64,000 nt of DNA from Leeuwenhoekiella nanhaiensis (GCF_002744755.1 NZ_KZ319288.1:558001-622000); one strand, 5' to 3'; shown: positions 8,183 through 16,795, counted from the stretch's first letter. Numbers and translations: made by a program. The notes: a model not told the origin generated them from the letters alone.

Positions 8183-9872
8183 GATGTTCTAATGTCTTTT
8201 TTGATTTTACAATAGATTTTTCAACGAAAGCACTCAGTGCCTCGTAGCGCTCCATCTGCTCGGAAAAGATTTCTAAATATTCCGGTTGTGGCTGATATTC
8301 GGCCTCATAATCACTTCCTAAAGTTTGGCTGGCAGTGATCACATCCGGATAAATACCGGCAGCTACAGCGGCGTAAACGGCAGCTCCCAAAGCAGGCGCC
8401 TGATCTGATGCTGCGACCTTGATGGGCACATTAAGCGTGTTTGCAAGCGATTGCATAATAAACTTAGACTTGCGGGCAACGCCACCAATACCTACAACGG
8501 TTTTGATCTCGATACCCTCATCGGCAAAGCGATCCATTATTTTCTTAGAGCCAAAGCAAATCGCATTGACCAAAGCCTTAAAGATGTGCGGAGCACGCGT
8601 ACCCATATTGAGATTGGTAACCGCTGCTTCCAGTTCCTGATTCGCATCTGGGGTTCTTCTTCCGTTGATCCAGTCTAAAGCAACCGGAATGGCCTCTTGA
8701 TGCGGAATAGCCTCAGCCGCGTCAGATAATTTTCTGATGAAGTCTGATTCTATTTCGGCTTTAAGTTTTTCTTTTTGTTCTACGGAAAGTATATCTGAAG
8801 TCAGAACAAGGTTATCTATAGGCCAGCTCAAAACATCTTTAAACCAGGCCAATAAATCTCCAAAAGCCGACTGACCGGCTTCCAAACCTACAAGGCCAGG
8901 AATCACCGAACCTTCAACCTGCCCGCAAATACCACGAACGGTCTTATCTGCCGTAACTTCAGGAGCCGAAACGCTAATGTCACAGGTAGAAGTTCCCATC
9001 ACCCGAACCAGCGTATGCTCTTCAACCTTGGCCCCTACTGCGCCGGCGTGTGCATCAAAAGTACCCACGGCGATAACCGTATCTGTTGTAAGACCTAATT
9101 TCTCAGCCCAGGCTGCGCTTAAGGTACCGGCAATCTCATCTGAGGTATAGGTTTCAGTATATAATCGATCTCGCAATTGCGCCAGATACGGATCTAATTT
9201 TCCTAAGAATTCTTCGGGTGGCAAGCCGCCCCAGCTCTCGTGCCACATCGCTTTATGACCCGCTGCACAACGACTGCGTTTAAAGTCGGCTAACGAAACA
9301 TTCTCAAGCAAGGTAAACGTCATCCAGTCACAATGCTCCATCCAGGAATAGGCTGCATTTTTTACAGCTTCGTCTTCACGTGCAACGTGTAGAATTTTAG
9401 CCCAAAACCATTCAGAAGAATAGATTCCGCCTTCGTATTTGGTAAAGTCTTCACCTCCCCAGCTTCGGGCGAGGTCGTTGATTTCATTCGCTTCCTCAAT
9501 AGCGGTGTGGTCTTTCCACAAGACCATCATGGCGTTGGGGTTTTCTTCAAACCCGGTAGTTAAAGCCAGCGGAGTACCTTCCTCATTAACGGGAATGGGA
9601 GACGAACCGGTGGTATCTATACAAATTCCTTTTACGGCTTCGGCTTCTACTCCACTTCGGGAAACAATTGCTTTTATCGTGGCTTCTAAACCTTCCAAAT
9701 GATCTAAAGGATGTTGGCGAAAACGATTTTCTGAAGCGTCACAATATAAACGCTCTTTCCAGCGCTTGTAATAACTTACTTCAGCTTCGATTTCCTGACC
9801 GTTAGAAGCATCAATCAGAACTGCTCTAACCGAATCTGAGCCGTAATCCAGACCTATAACATATTTCTTCAT
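8175..9872 (-). CDS. araB: Ribulokinase
   Basis: FGGY-family kinase (565 residues) that phosphorylates L-ribulose to L-ribulose 5-phosphate with ATP. The N-terminal phosphate loop is Y-V-I-G-L-D-Y-G-S-D-S-V-R, and the catalytic Asp segment is G-T-F-D-A-H-A-G-A-V-G near residue 270; the ATP-domain glycines G-I-G-G-V-A-R-K-S lie near 463. The length matches E. coli AraB. This is the first gene of the araB-araD-symporter-araA-mutarotase run; the 82-base gap upstream carries a promoter-like TAGATTTG and one copy of the proposed AraR operator, so it probably has its own regulated promoter as well as read-through from the glycosidase genes. Confidence 0.97.
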   Translation of the reverse strand: MKKYVIGLDYGSDSVRAVLIDASNGQEIEAEVSYYKRWKERLYCDASENRFRQHPLDHLEGLEATIKAIVSRSGVEAEAVKGICIDTTGSSPIPVNEEGTPLALTTGFEENPNAMMVLWKDHTAIEEANEINDLARSWGGEDFTKYEGGIYSSEWFWAKILHVAREDEAVKNAAYSWMEHCDWMTFTLLENVSLADFKRSRCAAGHKAMWHESWGGLPPEEFLGKLDPYLAQLRDRLYTETYTSDEIAGTLSAAWAEKLGLTTDTVIAVGTFDAHAGAVGAKVEEHTLVRVMGTSTCDISVSAPEVTADKTVRGICGQVEGSVIPGLVGLEAGQSAFGDLLAWFKDVLSWPIDNLVLTSDILSVEQKEKLKAEIESDFIRKLSDAAEAIPHQEAIPVALDWINGRRTPDANQELEAAVTNLNMGTRAPHIFKALVNAICFGSKKIMDRFADEGIEIKTVVGIGGVARKSKFIMQSLANTLNVPIKVAASDQAPALGAAVYAAVAAGIYPDVITASQTLGSDYEAEYQPQPEYLEIFSEQMERYEALSAFVEKSIVKSKKTLEHHV

Positions 9873-9894
9873 AAACTTAACTGCTGTTATCTGA

Positions 9895-9902
9895 CAAATC
9901 TA
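9895..9902 (-). promoter_or_regulatory. Candidate -7 element of araB promoter
   Basis: On the minus strand this reads TAGATTTG, an exact match to the Bacteroidota -7 form TAnnTTTG, 22 bases upstream of the araB ATG. The expected -33 TTG is poor here (TTA), so the promoter may be weak or activator-assisted. Confidence 0.5.
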
Positions 9903-9917
9903 CTATTTTCAAATTAA

Positions 9918-9936
9918 AAATGTAAAAGATACATTT
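9918..9936. promoter_or_regulatory. Candidate AraR operator upstream of araB
   Basis: Sequence AAATGT-AAAAGAT-ACATTT. The same pattern, AAATGT-N7-ACAYTT, occurs between the -33 and -7 elements of the GH51 promoter (15922-15940). Here it lies 16 bases upstream of the araB -7 element and covers the expected -33 position. AraR is the only regulator encoded in the locus, so it is the natural candidate to bind both sites; the assignment is inference. Confidence 0.55.
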
Positions 9937-9954
9937 AAAATAATTTTAACTATT

Positions 9955-12315
9955 CTATTTTAGGTCTTCACTCAATAAACGCACGCCATAAATTCCTGAA
10001 GTCACAGCGTTAGGAGCGGCCTCAAAGCGTACATTTAGAATTTCGTGTTCTTTCACTAAATCTGTTGGCAAATCATAGTCAACTTCAAAAAATGAATTGC
10101 CCTGCGTCCCATCAAATTGAGGAGATGCGATCACCTGCCCGTTTACCAAAATATCAAACTTTCTCCCCGCATCTTTACCGTAGTAGGTAATTCGTAAGGT
10201 TTTAGCCAAAGCATCCTTGTTTCTTAAATCATAGCTAAACCAACCCGTCGCATCGCGCCAGTGGCGGTTTTGATGCACACCGCTGTTAGAATCTTTAGAA
10301 TCAAAACCGTGATCAGACTCGGGTTGCTGCTCACCCGGAGCCACATAATCAAGTGTGATTGATCTAAGATAGGCTTCTGCCTTTTGCTGCTCCTCGAGTT
10401 TGCGCTGCATTTCGGCAAGACTTTCAGGAGTTTCGGTTTTAAAATAAATGGTGTAGCGCTTTTCGTGAATTTTGTAAAATGGCTGAAGCACCAAATCCGT
10501 ATACGCATCAGGATACAGCAATTGCGAAGCGGTAAATTTTAAAGGCTTACCCGCAATTGGTTTGATCTGGTCAAGCAGAGATTCATCAGCTTTTGCAACA
10601 AATGTGGGCGCTTTAGTCAAAGGCAAAAACGGGCCGTTAGCAATATGACCGCCACGGCTATTGTCTGCAAACATTCCCTTCTGATCTTCATCTCCGGTCA
10701 CAGCCGCCAAAACCAGCGGGCCATACTTTACAGAGACATAGCCCGACTCATCCGGGATTTGCTCAAGACTGAGATGCATTGGCATTTCCATCCTAATGCG
10801 ATCGCCATTTTTCCATTTGCGTTCTAAAGCAATATAGCTTCCGGGCTTGGCTTCAAGCTCCTGAAGCTTTCCGTTTACGTAAACTTTTAAGGCGCCGGCC
10901 GCGACCCATTCCGGATAGCGCAACATCAGCGTTGCTTTGGTTTTCTTTCGGCTTTGCCAAATCAATTCTGTAAAATTAGCTTCCGGGAATCGGGTTTCCT
11001 GTTTTAAGGAAGCCTGTTTTTCTTCCCATTTCACTTCAGAAGGTATAAACAGGTTTACATAAAGCTTGTCTTCCGCTTTTGCGTAAATGAGTTCGTTGTA
11101 CTTGGTGTGATTTTCCATCCCTGAGCCTACGCAGCACCAGAAACTGGTTTCAGGCTGAGAATATACGCGGTAATGACCGGGGCGCATCGGGGTAAAATAC
11201 ACAAAGCCACCCTCGGGATTCTGAGTTGATAAAATGTGATTGTAAAGCGCGCGCTCGTAAAAATCGATATAATTTTCTTCCGCCGTGTCTTCAAATAAGA
11301 GTTTGCTGAGTTTAAGCATATTGTAGGTATTGCAACTCTCAGGCCCCTGCTCGCTGCTCATCACTGAAGAAAAATCATCAACAGGATTGAAATGTTCCCG
11401 AACGCTGTTTCCGCCGATACTCAGACTGCGTTTTTCAGTCACAATATCGTAGAAATTGGAAGCGGCGTTGTGGTACTCTTGATCTGCTTCCAACTGATTG
11501 ATGCGCTCAAAACCGATGAATTTCGGGATTTGAGTGTTGGCGTGCATTCCGGTTAGGATGTCTTCATTAGCAGCCAAAGGCTCCAATAAAGCCAGTTGGG
11601 AAAAGTCTTTAGCTAGTTTCAAGTACTTTTTATCGCCGGTAATCGCATAGACTTCAGCAAAAACTTCGTTTAGGCCGCCGTGTTCGGAGCGCAGCATATC
11701 CTGAATTTGTTCCTGCGAAAGATTTTCAGTGACGCCCATAAACCAATCGGTCAAATCGATCAACATGTCTTTCGCCAGTGGAATTTCGGCGTGAAGCCAC
11801 GCGTCTTTGAGTCCATTGAAGGTCTTGTGAATATTGTACAAAGGCACCCAGCGGTTGTTGAGACCGAAGCTTGATGCATTGATTTTCCCGGCTTTAATCT
11901 CATCCCATAGCTGCTTGCTTCCGGGAATCCCGCCTACGTAACCATTACCGTTAGCTTGTTGTGCCTTTTCCAATTCAGAAAGTGAATAGTCTAGCAATTC
12001 TTTAGCTTCAAGATCGCCGGTAGACGCGTAATACATAGACAAAGCAGACAGGTAATGTCCCGCAGTATGCCCGTCAAGACCGGTATTTTCCCAGTTGGTA
12101 TAGGATTTGGCTTTAGGCTCGAGGCCGGCTTCTCGTAAAAAAGGAGCAAGCAAGCGATCTGCATCAAGGTCTTTGATGTATTCAAAATCGGTTAAAGCCG
12201 CTTCTTTAAAAACTCCTGAAGTAACCTCAACCTGATTGAGTGGGAATAAATCAACGCTTTGCTGCGCAGAAAGAACCCAACTCCATATTCCTAATACTGC
12301 AAGTATTTTTTTCAT
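9955..12315 (-). CDS. GH127 beta-L-arabinofuranosidase (formerly DUF1680)
   Basis: Secreted glycoside hydrolase of family 127 (786 residues), which removes beta-linked L-arabinofuranose, as found on hydroxyproline-rich plant glycoproteins and some arabinans. The residues that define the family's zinc-thiolate active site in Bifidobacterium HypBA1 (E338, C340, nucleophile C417, C418) are matched by E326 and C328 in P-E-S-C-N-T and by C394-C395 in F-W-C-C-V-G. The N-terminus is a cleavable signal (MKKILAVLGIWSWVLSAQQ). An (alpha/alpha)6 core is followed by beta domains and a C-terminal beta-sandwich. It follows a GH43 gene by a single base. All catalytic residues are intact; activity on some other beta-linked sugar cannot be excluded. 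Confidence 0.92.
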   Translation of the reverse strand: MKKILAVLGIWSWVLSAQQSVDLFPLNQVEVTSGVFKEAALTDFEYIKDLDADRLLAPFLREAGLEPKAKSYTNWENTGLDGHTAGHYLSALSMYYASTGDLEAKELLDYSLSELEKAQQANGNGYVGGIPGSKQLWDEIKAGKINASSFGLNNRWVPLYNIHKTFNGLKDAWLHAEIPLAKDMLIDLTDWFMGVTENLSQEQIQDMLRSEHGGLNEVFAEVYAITGDKKYLKLAKDFSQLALLEPLAANEDILTGMHANTQIPKFIGFERINQLEADQEYHNAASNFYDIVTEKRSLSIGGNSVREHFNPVDDFSSVMSSEQGPESCNTYNMLKLSKLLFEDTAEENYIDFYERALYNHILSTQNPEGGFVYFTPMRPGHYRVYSQPETSFWCCVGSGMENHTKYNELIYAKAEDKLYVNLFIPSEVKWEEKQASLKQETRFPEANFTELIWQSRKKTKATLMLRYPEWVAAGALKVYVNGKLQELEAKPGSYIALERKWKNGDRIRMEMPMHLSLEQIPDESGYVSVKYGPLVLAAVTGDEDQKGMFADNSRGGHIANGPFLPLTKAPTFVAKADESLLDQIKPIAGKPLKFTASQLLYPDAYTDLVLQPFYKIHEKRYTIYFKTETPESLAEMQRKLEEQQKAEAYLRSITLDYVAPGEQQPESDHGFDSKDSNSGVHQNRHWRDATGWFSYDLRNKDALAKTLRITYYGKDAGRKFDILVNGQVIASPQFDGTQGNSFFEVDYDLPTDLVKEHEILNVRFEAAPNAVTSGIYGVRLLSEDLK

Positions 12316-12316
12316 A

Positions 12317-13297
12317 CTATTCTAATACATTATTCTTTAAACCCGGCCAGCCTGTGTCGTCCCAAGAAAGTTGAGCGATTTGCAGTTTTGGCTTCGCATG
12401 ATCCTGCGCATCATATGCGTGGAAAACGATATAATCTTTATCATCGAAGGTATACGCAGCGTTGTGCCCGGCTCCATACCAGTTCGCATTGCCCTCAAGG
12501 ATAAGCGTTCCTCCACCTGCGTTAAGGCTTTTACCCTCCTTATCAACATAAGGACCGGTTGCTTTTTTAGAACGGCCCACAACAACCTTATAAGTGCTGT
12601 TTTCTCCCCGGCAACACAAATCCCAGGATAGAAACAGGTAATACCAACCGTTCTTTTTAAAGATAAACGGAGCCTCAAGAGCCGCATCACCCGGGTTATC
12701 GTCTGCCAACTCAAAAGAACGTTCTCTTCTCGCAATCGTATACCATTCCTGAGGTTTTGCTAATGATTTTAAGTCTTCAGCAAGTTTGACCATTTTGAGG
12801 CCTTCCCAAAAACTTCCAAAAGCAAGCCAAGGTGTTCCTTCTTCATCAAAGATCAAATTGGGATCGATGGCGTTCCACAAATCGCGATTGGGGATCGATT
12901 GAATTACTATTCCCTGATCTTCCCACTTATAGGCAGGATCGTTTGCATCTAAGGTAGAATTTATTGTCAGGCCTATGGCTGATGTATTTTTCGCAAATGC
13001 GGAAACCGAATAATACAAATAGTACTTTCCGTTATGAAAACTGATGTCTGGAGCCCAGATATGATTGTCAAAATCTGGAGAAACCTCATCTGCCCAAACC
13101 GGCTCTTCCTGAAAAATCTGAGGCTGGCGTTCCCAGTTCTTTAAATCTGATGAACTCATAACCGAAATTCCCCTACCGGTACTAAACAGGTAATACGTAT
13201 TCCCCTCTTTAATCATCACCGGATCATGCACCCGTATATCCTGAGCAAGAAAGCTTCCGCAGATCAGGAATACTAAAAGTGCAAGGTACTTTTTCAT
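12317..13297 (-). CDS. GH43 family, probable endo-1,5-alpha-L-arabinanase
   Basis: Secreted five-bladed beta-propeller glycosidase of family 43 (326 residues), with signal peptide MKKYLALLVFLICGSFLAQ. The catalytic Asp base is D25 in R-V-H-D-P-V-M, the pKa-modulating Asp lies in N-A-I-D-P-N-L-I-F-D, and the acid Glu is in A-L-E-A-P-F-I-F. The I-R-V-H-D-P start, the S-P-D-F-D-N-H-I-W-A-P-D segment and the H-N-A segment near residue 278 resemble arabinan endo-1,5-alpha-L-arabinosidases (subfamily 4/5 type), so it probably cuts the arabinan backbone. It lies between a second GH43 (2-base gap upstream) and GH127 (1-base gap downstream). The exact linkage is inferred. Confidence 0.88.
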   Translation of the reverse strand: MKKYLALLVFLICGSFLAQDIRVHDPVMIKEGNTYYLFSTGRGISVMSSSDLKNWERQPQIFQEEPVWADEVSPDFDNHIWAPDISFHNGKYYLYYSVSAFAKNTSAIGLTINSTLDANDPAYKWEDQGIVIQSIPNRDLWNAIDPNLIFDEEGTPWLAFGSFWEGLKMVKLAEDLKSLAKPQEWYTIARRERSFELADDNPGDAALEAPFIFKKNGWYYLFLSWDLCCRGENSTYKVVVGRSKKATGPYVDKEGKSLNAGGGTLILEGNANWYGAGHNAAYTFDDKDYIVFHAYDAQDHAKPKLQIAQLSWDDTGWPGLKNNVLE

Positions 13298-13299
13298 TT

Positions 13300-14301
13300 T
13301 TATTCCGGTTGAATTCCTTCTGAAGTCATCACAATACGCTTGATGCTTCCATCTTCATTGTAATACAAACGATCTACACACACTGAACGATGATAACTAC
13401 TTCCGTGAGTAGGTATACTCCCGTTGTGATAAATAAAATACCACTTGCCTTCAAACTCAATGATAGACTGGTGATTGGTATTGCTATTGCCGGCCACTTC
13501 ATTTAAAATCCCCTTAAACTCCCAGGGACCGGTGATAGATTTTGACATCGCATAAGCTATTTTCTCAGGAAAATCATAGGCGTAAGACAGGTAATACCAA
13601 TCGCCGCGCTTGTGGATGTAAGGAGCTTCGGTAAACTTGGGAAGGTTAACGGTATGTATGGGACCATCCATTTCAATCATATTGTCTTTCAGCTTAACGT
13701 ATTTGCAAACCCGATTACCCCAATATAGATACGGCGTACCATCATCATCGATGAACACGGTAGGATCTATATCGTCCCAACTGATATCCGTTTGCGTGGT
13801 CATATCATTTGTGATGAGCGCTTTACCGATGGCATCTTTCCAGGGACCTGCGGGGCTGTCTGCCACGGCTACTCCTATAGCCTTTCCGGGTTTTGAATCA
13901 TTATGTTCTGCGGTCACAAACCAGTAGAACTTACCATCCTTTTCAACAACCTCAGCAGCCCAGGCCGAATGGATAGCCCAATCAAAATCTGTGGGTTTTA
14001 ATGGAACCGGATGTTCTTTCCAGTTGACCATATCGTCTGAAGAATAGAGTAGCCACTCATCCATAATGTAGCGCTCTTCATTTTCGGGTGCCTGATCGTG
14101 CCCTACATACAGATAGACCCGCCCGTCGTGAACCAAAGCTGCGGGATCAGCCGTGTATTTATCGGTAATGATGGGATTGTTAAACGAACTTTCCAGCTTT
14201 TTAAAAAGTTCTTCCCCCCGTTGCTGATTCTGAGCTAGAGCGGAACCGGTCATCACAAAACACAGACAAGTGAAAAATGCTATTCTAAGACTTTTGATCA
14301 T
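13300..14301 (-). CDS. GH43 family glycosidase, probable exo-alpha-L-arabinofuranosidase
   Basis: Second secreted family 43 beta-propeller enzyme (333 residues), signal peptide ending G-S-A-L-A-Q. Catalytic elements are Y-T-A-D-P-A-A-L (base Asp), D-D-I-D-P-T-V-F-I-D-D-D-G (middle Asp) and F-T-E-A-P-Y-I-H (acid Glu). The Y-T-A-D-P start and the G-N-S-N-T-N-H-Q-S segment resemble arabinofuranosidase/beta-xylosidase subfamilies rather than endo-arabinanases, so side-chain or terminal arabinose removal is the likely role. It follows the GH51 gene by 29 bases. Activity on xylan decorations is an alternative. Confidence 0.88.
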   Translation of the reverse strand: MIKSLRIAFFTCLCFVMTGSALAQNQQRGEELFKKLESSFNNPIITDKYTADPAALVHDGRVYLYVGHDQAPENEERYIMDEWLLYSSDDMVNWKEHPVPLKPTDFDWAIHSAWAAEVVEKDGKFYWFVTAEHNDSKPGKAIGVAVADSPAGPWKDAIGKALITNDMTTQTDISWDDIDPTVFIDDDGTPYLYWGNRVCKYVKLKDNMIEMDGPIHTVNLPKFTEAPYIHKRGDWYYLSYAYDFPEKIAYAMSKSITGPWEFKGILNEVAGNSNTNHQSIIEFEGKWYFIYHNGSIPTHGSSYHRSVCVDRLYYNEDGSIKRIVMTSEGIQPE

Positions 14302-14330
14302 AAGTCCTTATTTAATTTCTTTTTAGACTT

Positions 14331-15875
14331 TTACTTTCCTTCAAGTACCACTACCGAAAACGGAGGTAACTCTACTTCAAGAGTTCCGTTTTTAAGCTTG
14401 AATTTTTTGAATTGTTCAGGCTGAATTTTTTCCGGTGATTCAAATGTGTTGTGATCTTCAAGTGTTTTTGAAGTTAAACCAGTCGCTGTGAAATCTTTCA
14501 GGTTTAAAGCGCTTACATCTACGCTGACTGTATTTGATTTTTTAGAATCGATATTTACCAAAGAGATGTGAACCTTACCTTCAGCATCTTTTGAAGCCGA
14601 AGCATTTACCGCCGGAAGTTTTTCACCATTAAACTCATAGTCTGGCGTATTCAATTCGATAGGAATAAGCTGCGCATCCTGATGCACGTTGTACATTTTC
14701 ATCACATGATAGGTAGGCGTCAAAATCATTTTCTCTCCTTCGGTAAGAATAACCGCCTGAAGCACATTTACCACCTGAGCCAGATTGGCCATTTTTACAC
14801 GTCTTGCATGATTGTGAAAGATGTTTAAAGTCATCCCAGCAATCATCGCATCGCGCATCGTATTCTGCTGAAATAAGAAGCCGGGATTGGTATCTTCCAT
14901 AACATCATACCAACCGCCCCACTCATCAACGATTAAGTCTACCTTACCTTTAGGATCGTACTTATCCATGATTTCAACATGCTTGGTAACGAGTTCTTCC
15001 ATTAACCACGCCTGCTCCATAGTTTTAAAGTACTGTTCTTCCGAAAAGCCTACAGAAGGGCCTTTTGCATTCCAGTTTATTACCGAATAATGGTGTAAAG
15101 CAACACCCTGCAGCAGGTTATGTGGAATATCGCGCATCAAAACTTCCGTCCAGTGGTAATCGTCGTTGCTGGCACCCGAAGCTATTTTATACAAACCGCC
15201 TTCCATACCTGCATCAGACATAAAAGTGGCATACTTACGGTAGATGTCGGCATAATATTCTACTCTCATATTTCCGCCACAACCCCAGGCTTCGTTTCCT
15301 ACCCCCCAGTATTTTACACCCCAGGGCTTTTCACGGCCGTTCTCCTTTCGCCAGTCAGACATTGGGCTGATCCCGTCAAAATTCACGTATTGTACCCAGT
15401 CAGCCAGTTCTTGTACTTCACCACTTCCCACGTTTCCGGCCAGATAGGGTTCTGCACCAAGCTCCTCACAGAGATTTAAAAAGTTATGCGTACCAAAGCT
15501 GTTATCTTCGGTTACGTTACCCCACCAGGTGTTTACGATTGTAGGCCGCTCACTTTGTGGCCCTACCCCGTCTTTCCAATGATAGGTGTCTGCAAAACAA
15601 CCACCCGGCCATCTCAGATTGGGAATTTTAAGTTCTTTGAGCGCGGTAATAATATCATTACGTACGCCTTCCGTATTTGGGATGTTACTTTTTTCGCCCA
15701 CATAAAGACCGTCATAAATACAGCGGCCCAGATGCTCTGCGAAATGACCGTAAATATTTTTATCAATGACAGGCGCTTCATCTGTTGGATTAAGAGATAC
15801 TGTGGCCTGAGCCATTGCGATTGCCGGAGTAAGCAACAGCAGGAGTATTGCTTTAAAGGAAAGGGAAGAGTTCAT
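14331..15875 (-). CDS. GH51 alpha-L-arabinofuranosidase
   Basis: Retaining alpha-N-arabinofuranosidase of family 51 (514 residues): a TIM barrel plus a C-terminal beta-sandwich. The acid/base is E195 in G-V-G-N-E-A-W-G and the nucleophile is E318 in L-I-V-D-E-W-G. The N-terminal sequence N-I-Y-G-H-F-A-E-H-L-G is the family hallmark. Most bacterial GH51 enzymes are cytosolic, but this one has a clear cleavable signal peptide (leucine run then A-M-A-Q), so it acts outside the cytoplasm. It is the first gene of the locus, transcribed away from araR, behind a promoter that carries the proposed operator. Confidence 0.95.
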   Translation of the reverse strand: MNSSLSFKAILLLLLTPAIAMAQATVSLNPTDEAPVIDKNIYGHFAEHLGRCIYDGLYVGEKSNIPNTEGVRNDIITALKELKIPNLRWPGGCFADTYHWKDGVGPQSERPTIVNTWWGNVTEDNSFGTHNFLNLCEELGAEPYLAGNVGSGEVQELADWVQYVNFDGISPMSDWRKENGREKPWGVKYWGVGNEAWGCGGNMRVEYYADIYRKYATFMSDAGMEGGLYKIASGASNDDYHWTEVLMRDIPHNLLQGVALHHYSVINWNAKGPSVGFSEEQYFKTMEQAWLMEELVTKHVEIMDKYDPKGKVDLIVDEWGGWYDVMEDTNPGFLFQQNTMRDAMIAGMTLNIFHNHARRVKMANLAQVVNVLQAVILTEGEKMILTPTYHVMKMYNVHQDAQLIPIELNTPDYEFNGEKLPAVNASASKDAEGKVHISLVNIDSKKSNTVSVDVSALNLKDFTATGLTSKTLEDHNTFESPEKIQPEQFKKFKLKNGTLEVELPPFSVVVLEGK

Positions 15876-15891
15876 AAACTTTTATTTTTTT

Positions 15892-15903
15892 GAAATCGAT
15901 TTC
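15892..15903. repeat. 12-bp perfect palindrome near GH51 start
   Basis: GAAATCGATTTC, 17-28 bases upstream of the GH51 ATG, in the expected 5' untranslated region. It could be a protein-binding site or a chance palindrome; it is not repeated at araB. Confidence 0.3.
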
Positions 15904-15914
15904 GAATACACTTA

Positions 15915-15945
15915 CCAATTTAAGTGTTTAAATCACATTTAACAA
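15915..15945 (-). promoter_or_regulatory. Promoter of the arabinan operon (GH51 first)
   Basis: On the minus strand a TTG (15943-15945) is followed by exactly 20 bases and then TAAATTGG (15915-15922), one mismatch from TAnnTTTG. The spacing equals that of the rpmB promoter in this window. It lies 40-70 bases upstream of the GH51 ATG, and the proposed AraR operator fills the spacer. Confidence 0.6.
15922..15940. promoter_or_regulatory. Candidate AraR operator at the GH51 promoter
   Basis: On the minus strand AAATGT-GATTTAA-ACACTT, the same AAATGT-N7-ACAYTT pattern as upstream of araB. It sits between the -33 and -7 elements, an ideal place for repression. One arm (AAGTGT on the plus strand) also pairs with ACACTTA at 15908-15914 across CCAATT, giving a third half-site over the -7 element. 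Confidence 0.6.
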
Positions 15946-16051
15946 ATAAACGTAAAATTTTCTTAAAAATCAAACGCATATAGCGTGTATGGTTAAAGCA
16001 TTAGCCAATTCGCAATTTTTAGAAGCTAAAACGTGATTTCTTAATAAATTC

Positions 16052-16059
16052 TATATTTG
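16052..16059 (+). promoter_or_regulatory. Candidate -7 element of araR promoter
   Basis: TATATTTG, an exact TAnnTTTG match, 14 bases before the araR ATG. No good TTG is found 20 bases upstream. The short leader fits a weakly expressed regulator. Confidence 0.5.
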
Positions 16060-16073
16060 GAAAAATATTAAAA

Positions 16074-16763
16074 ATGCTAAGCACCTATTCAACCGCAGAT
16101 AAAGTCCTTTTGGCTCTTGATTGTATCATTTTTGGTTTTGACCAGCACGAACTCAAGATTTTATTGATCAAAAGGGATTTTGAGCCTGAAAAAGGCAAGT
16201 GGTCGCTCATTGGTGGCTTTTTAAAACGTACCGAAACCCTTGACGAAGCTGCAAACCGTATCCTGCAGCATCTATCGGGTTTAGACGATATCTATCTGGA
16301 GCAGTTGTATACCTTTAGTGAAGTAGACCGGGATCCCGGAGAACGTACCCTGTCTACCGCGTACTATGCTTTAATTAACAGCGAAAACCACAAACAGGTT
16401 GCAAACGGAGCCTATTCTGCTCAATGGTTTAATATTAAAGAAGCTCCAAGTCTTATTTTTGATCACGGTCAAATGGTTGAAAAAGCCATTTTAAGACTCA
16501 GACGCCGCGCGGTTACAAAACCCATTGGCTTTGAACTCCTGCCTGAAAAATTCACGATGCTTCAACTTCAGAAATTATACGAGGCCATTTTAGATGAAAA
16601 GCTTGATAAACGTAATTTCATCAATAAGGTAAATGCTCTTGATATCCTGATCAAACTTGATGAAAAGGATATGACCTCTTCCCGAAAAGGCTCGTATCTC
16701 TATCAGTTTGACAAGCAAAAATACGATCAGAAAATCGAAGAAGGTTTCACCTTTAAACTCTAA
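16074..16763 (+). CDS. araR: AraR-type Nudix-like transcriptional regulator of arabinose use
   Basis: DNA-binding repressor of the NrtR-like Nudix regulator group (229 residues): an N-terminal Nudix-fold effector domain (about 1-145) and a C-terminal winged helix (about 150-229). In Bacteroides a regulator of this architecture, AraR, controls L-arabinose genes and releases DNA when arabinose binds. The Nudix box is degenerate: G-G-F-L-K-R-T-E continues as A-A-N-R-I-L-Q-H-L-S-G, where catalytic enzymes have R-E-x-x-E-E, so hydrolysis is not expected. It is divergent from the arabinan operon across a 198-base region holding operator and promoters, which supports the name. The ligand and operator are inferred from context. 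Confidence 0.9.
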   Translation: MLSTYSTADKVLLALDCIIFGFDQHELKILLIKRDFEPEKGKWSLIGGFLKRTETLDEAANRILQHLSGLDDIYLEQLYTFSEVDRDPGERTLSTAYYALINSENHKQVANGAYSAQWFNIKEAPSLIFDHGQMVEKAILRLRRRAVTKPIGFELLPEKFTMLQLQKLYEAILDEKLDKRNFINKVNALDILIKLDEKDMTSSRKGSYLYQFDKQKYDQKIEEGFTFKL

Positions 16764-16776
16764 AACCCGCATAACC

Positions 16777-16795
16777 TGCCAATTAGAAATTGGCA
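16777..16795 (+). terminator. Hairpin after araR
   Basis: Perfect 8-bp stem TGCCAATT / AATTGGCA with loop AGA, starting 13 bases after the araR stop. The T-run after it is poor (ATTCCTT), so it may be a weak terminator or a protein-binding palindrome. GCCAATT recurs upstream of araR (16004-16010) and at 16842 onward. Confidence 0.4.

Noticed and set aside
15908-15927. Perfect inverted repeat ACACTTA-CCAATT-TAAGTGT as the main AraR operator
   Set aside because: It is visually the best palindrome in the region, but it is not repeated at araB, whereas AAATGT-N7-ACAYTT is. I treat its outer arm as a possible extra half-site instead.
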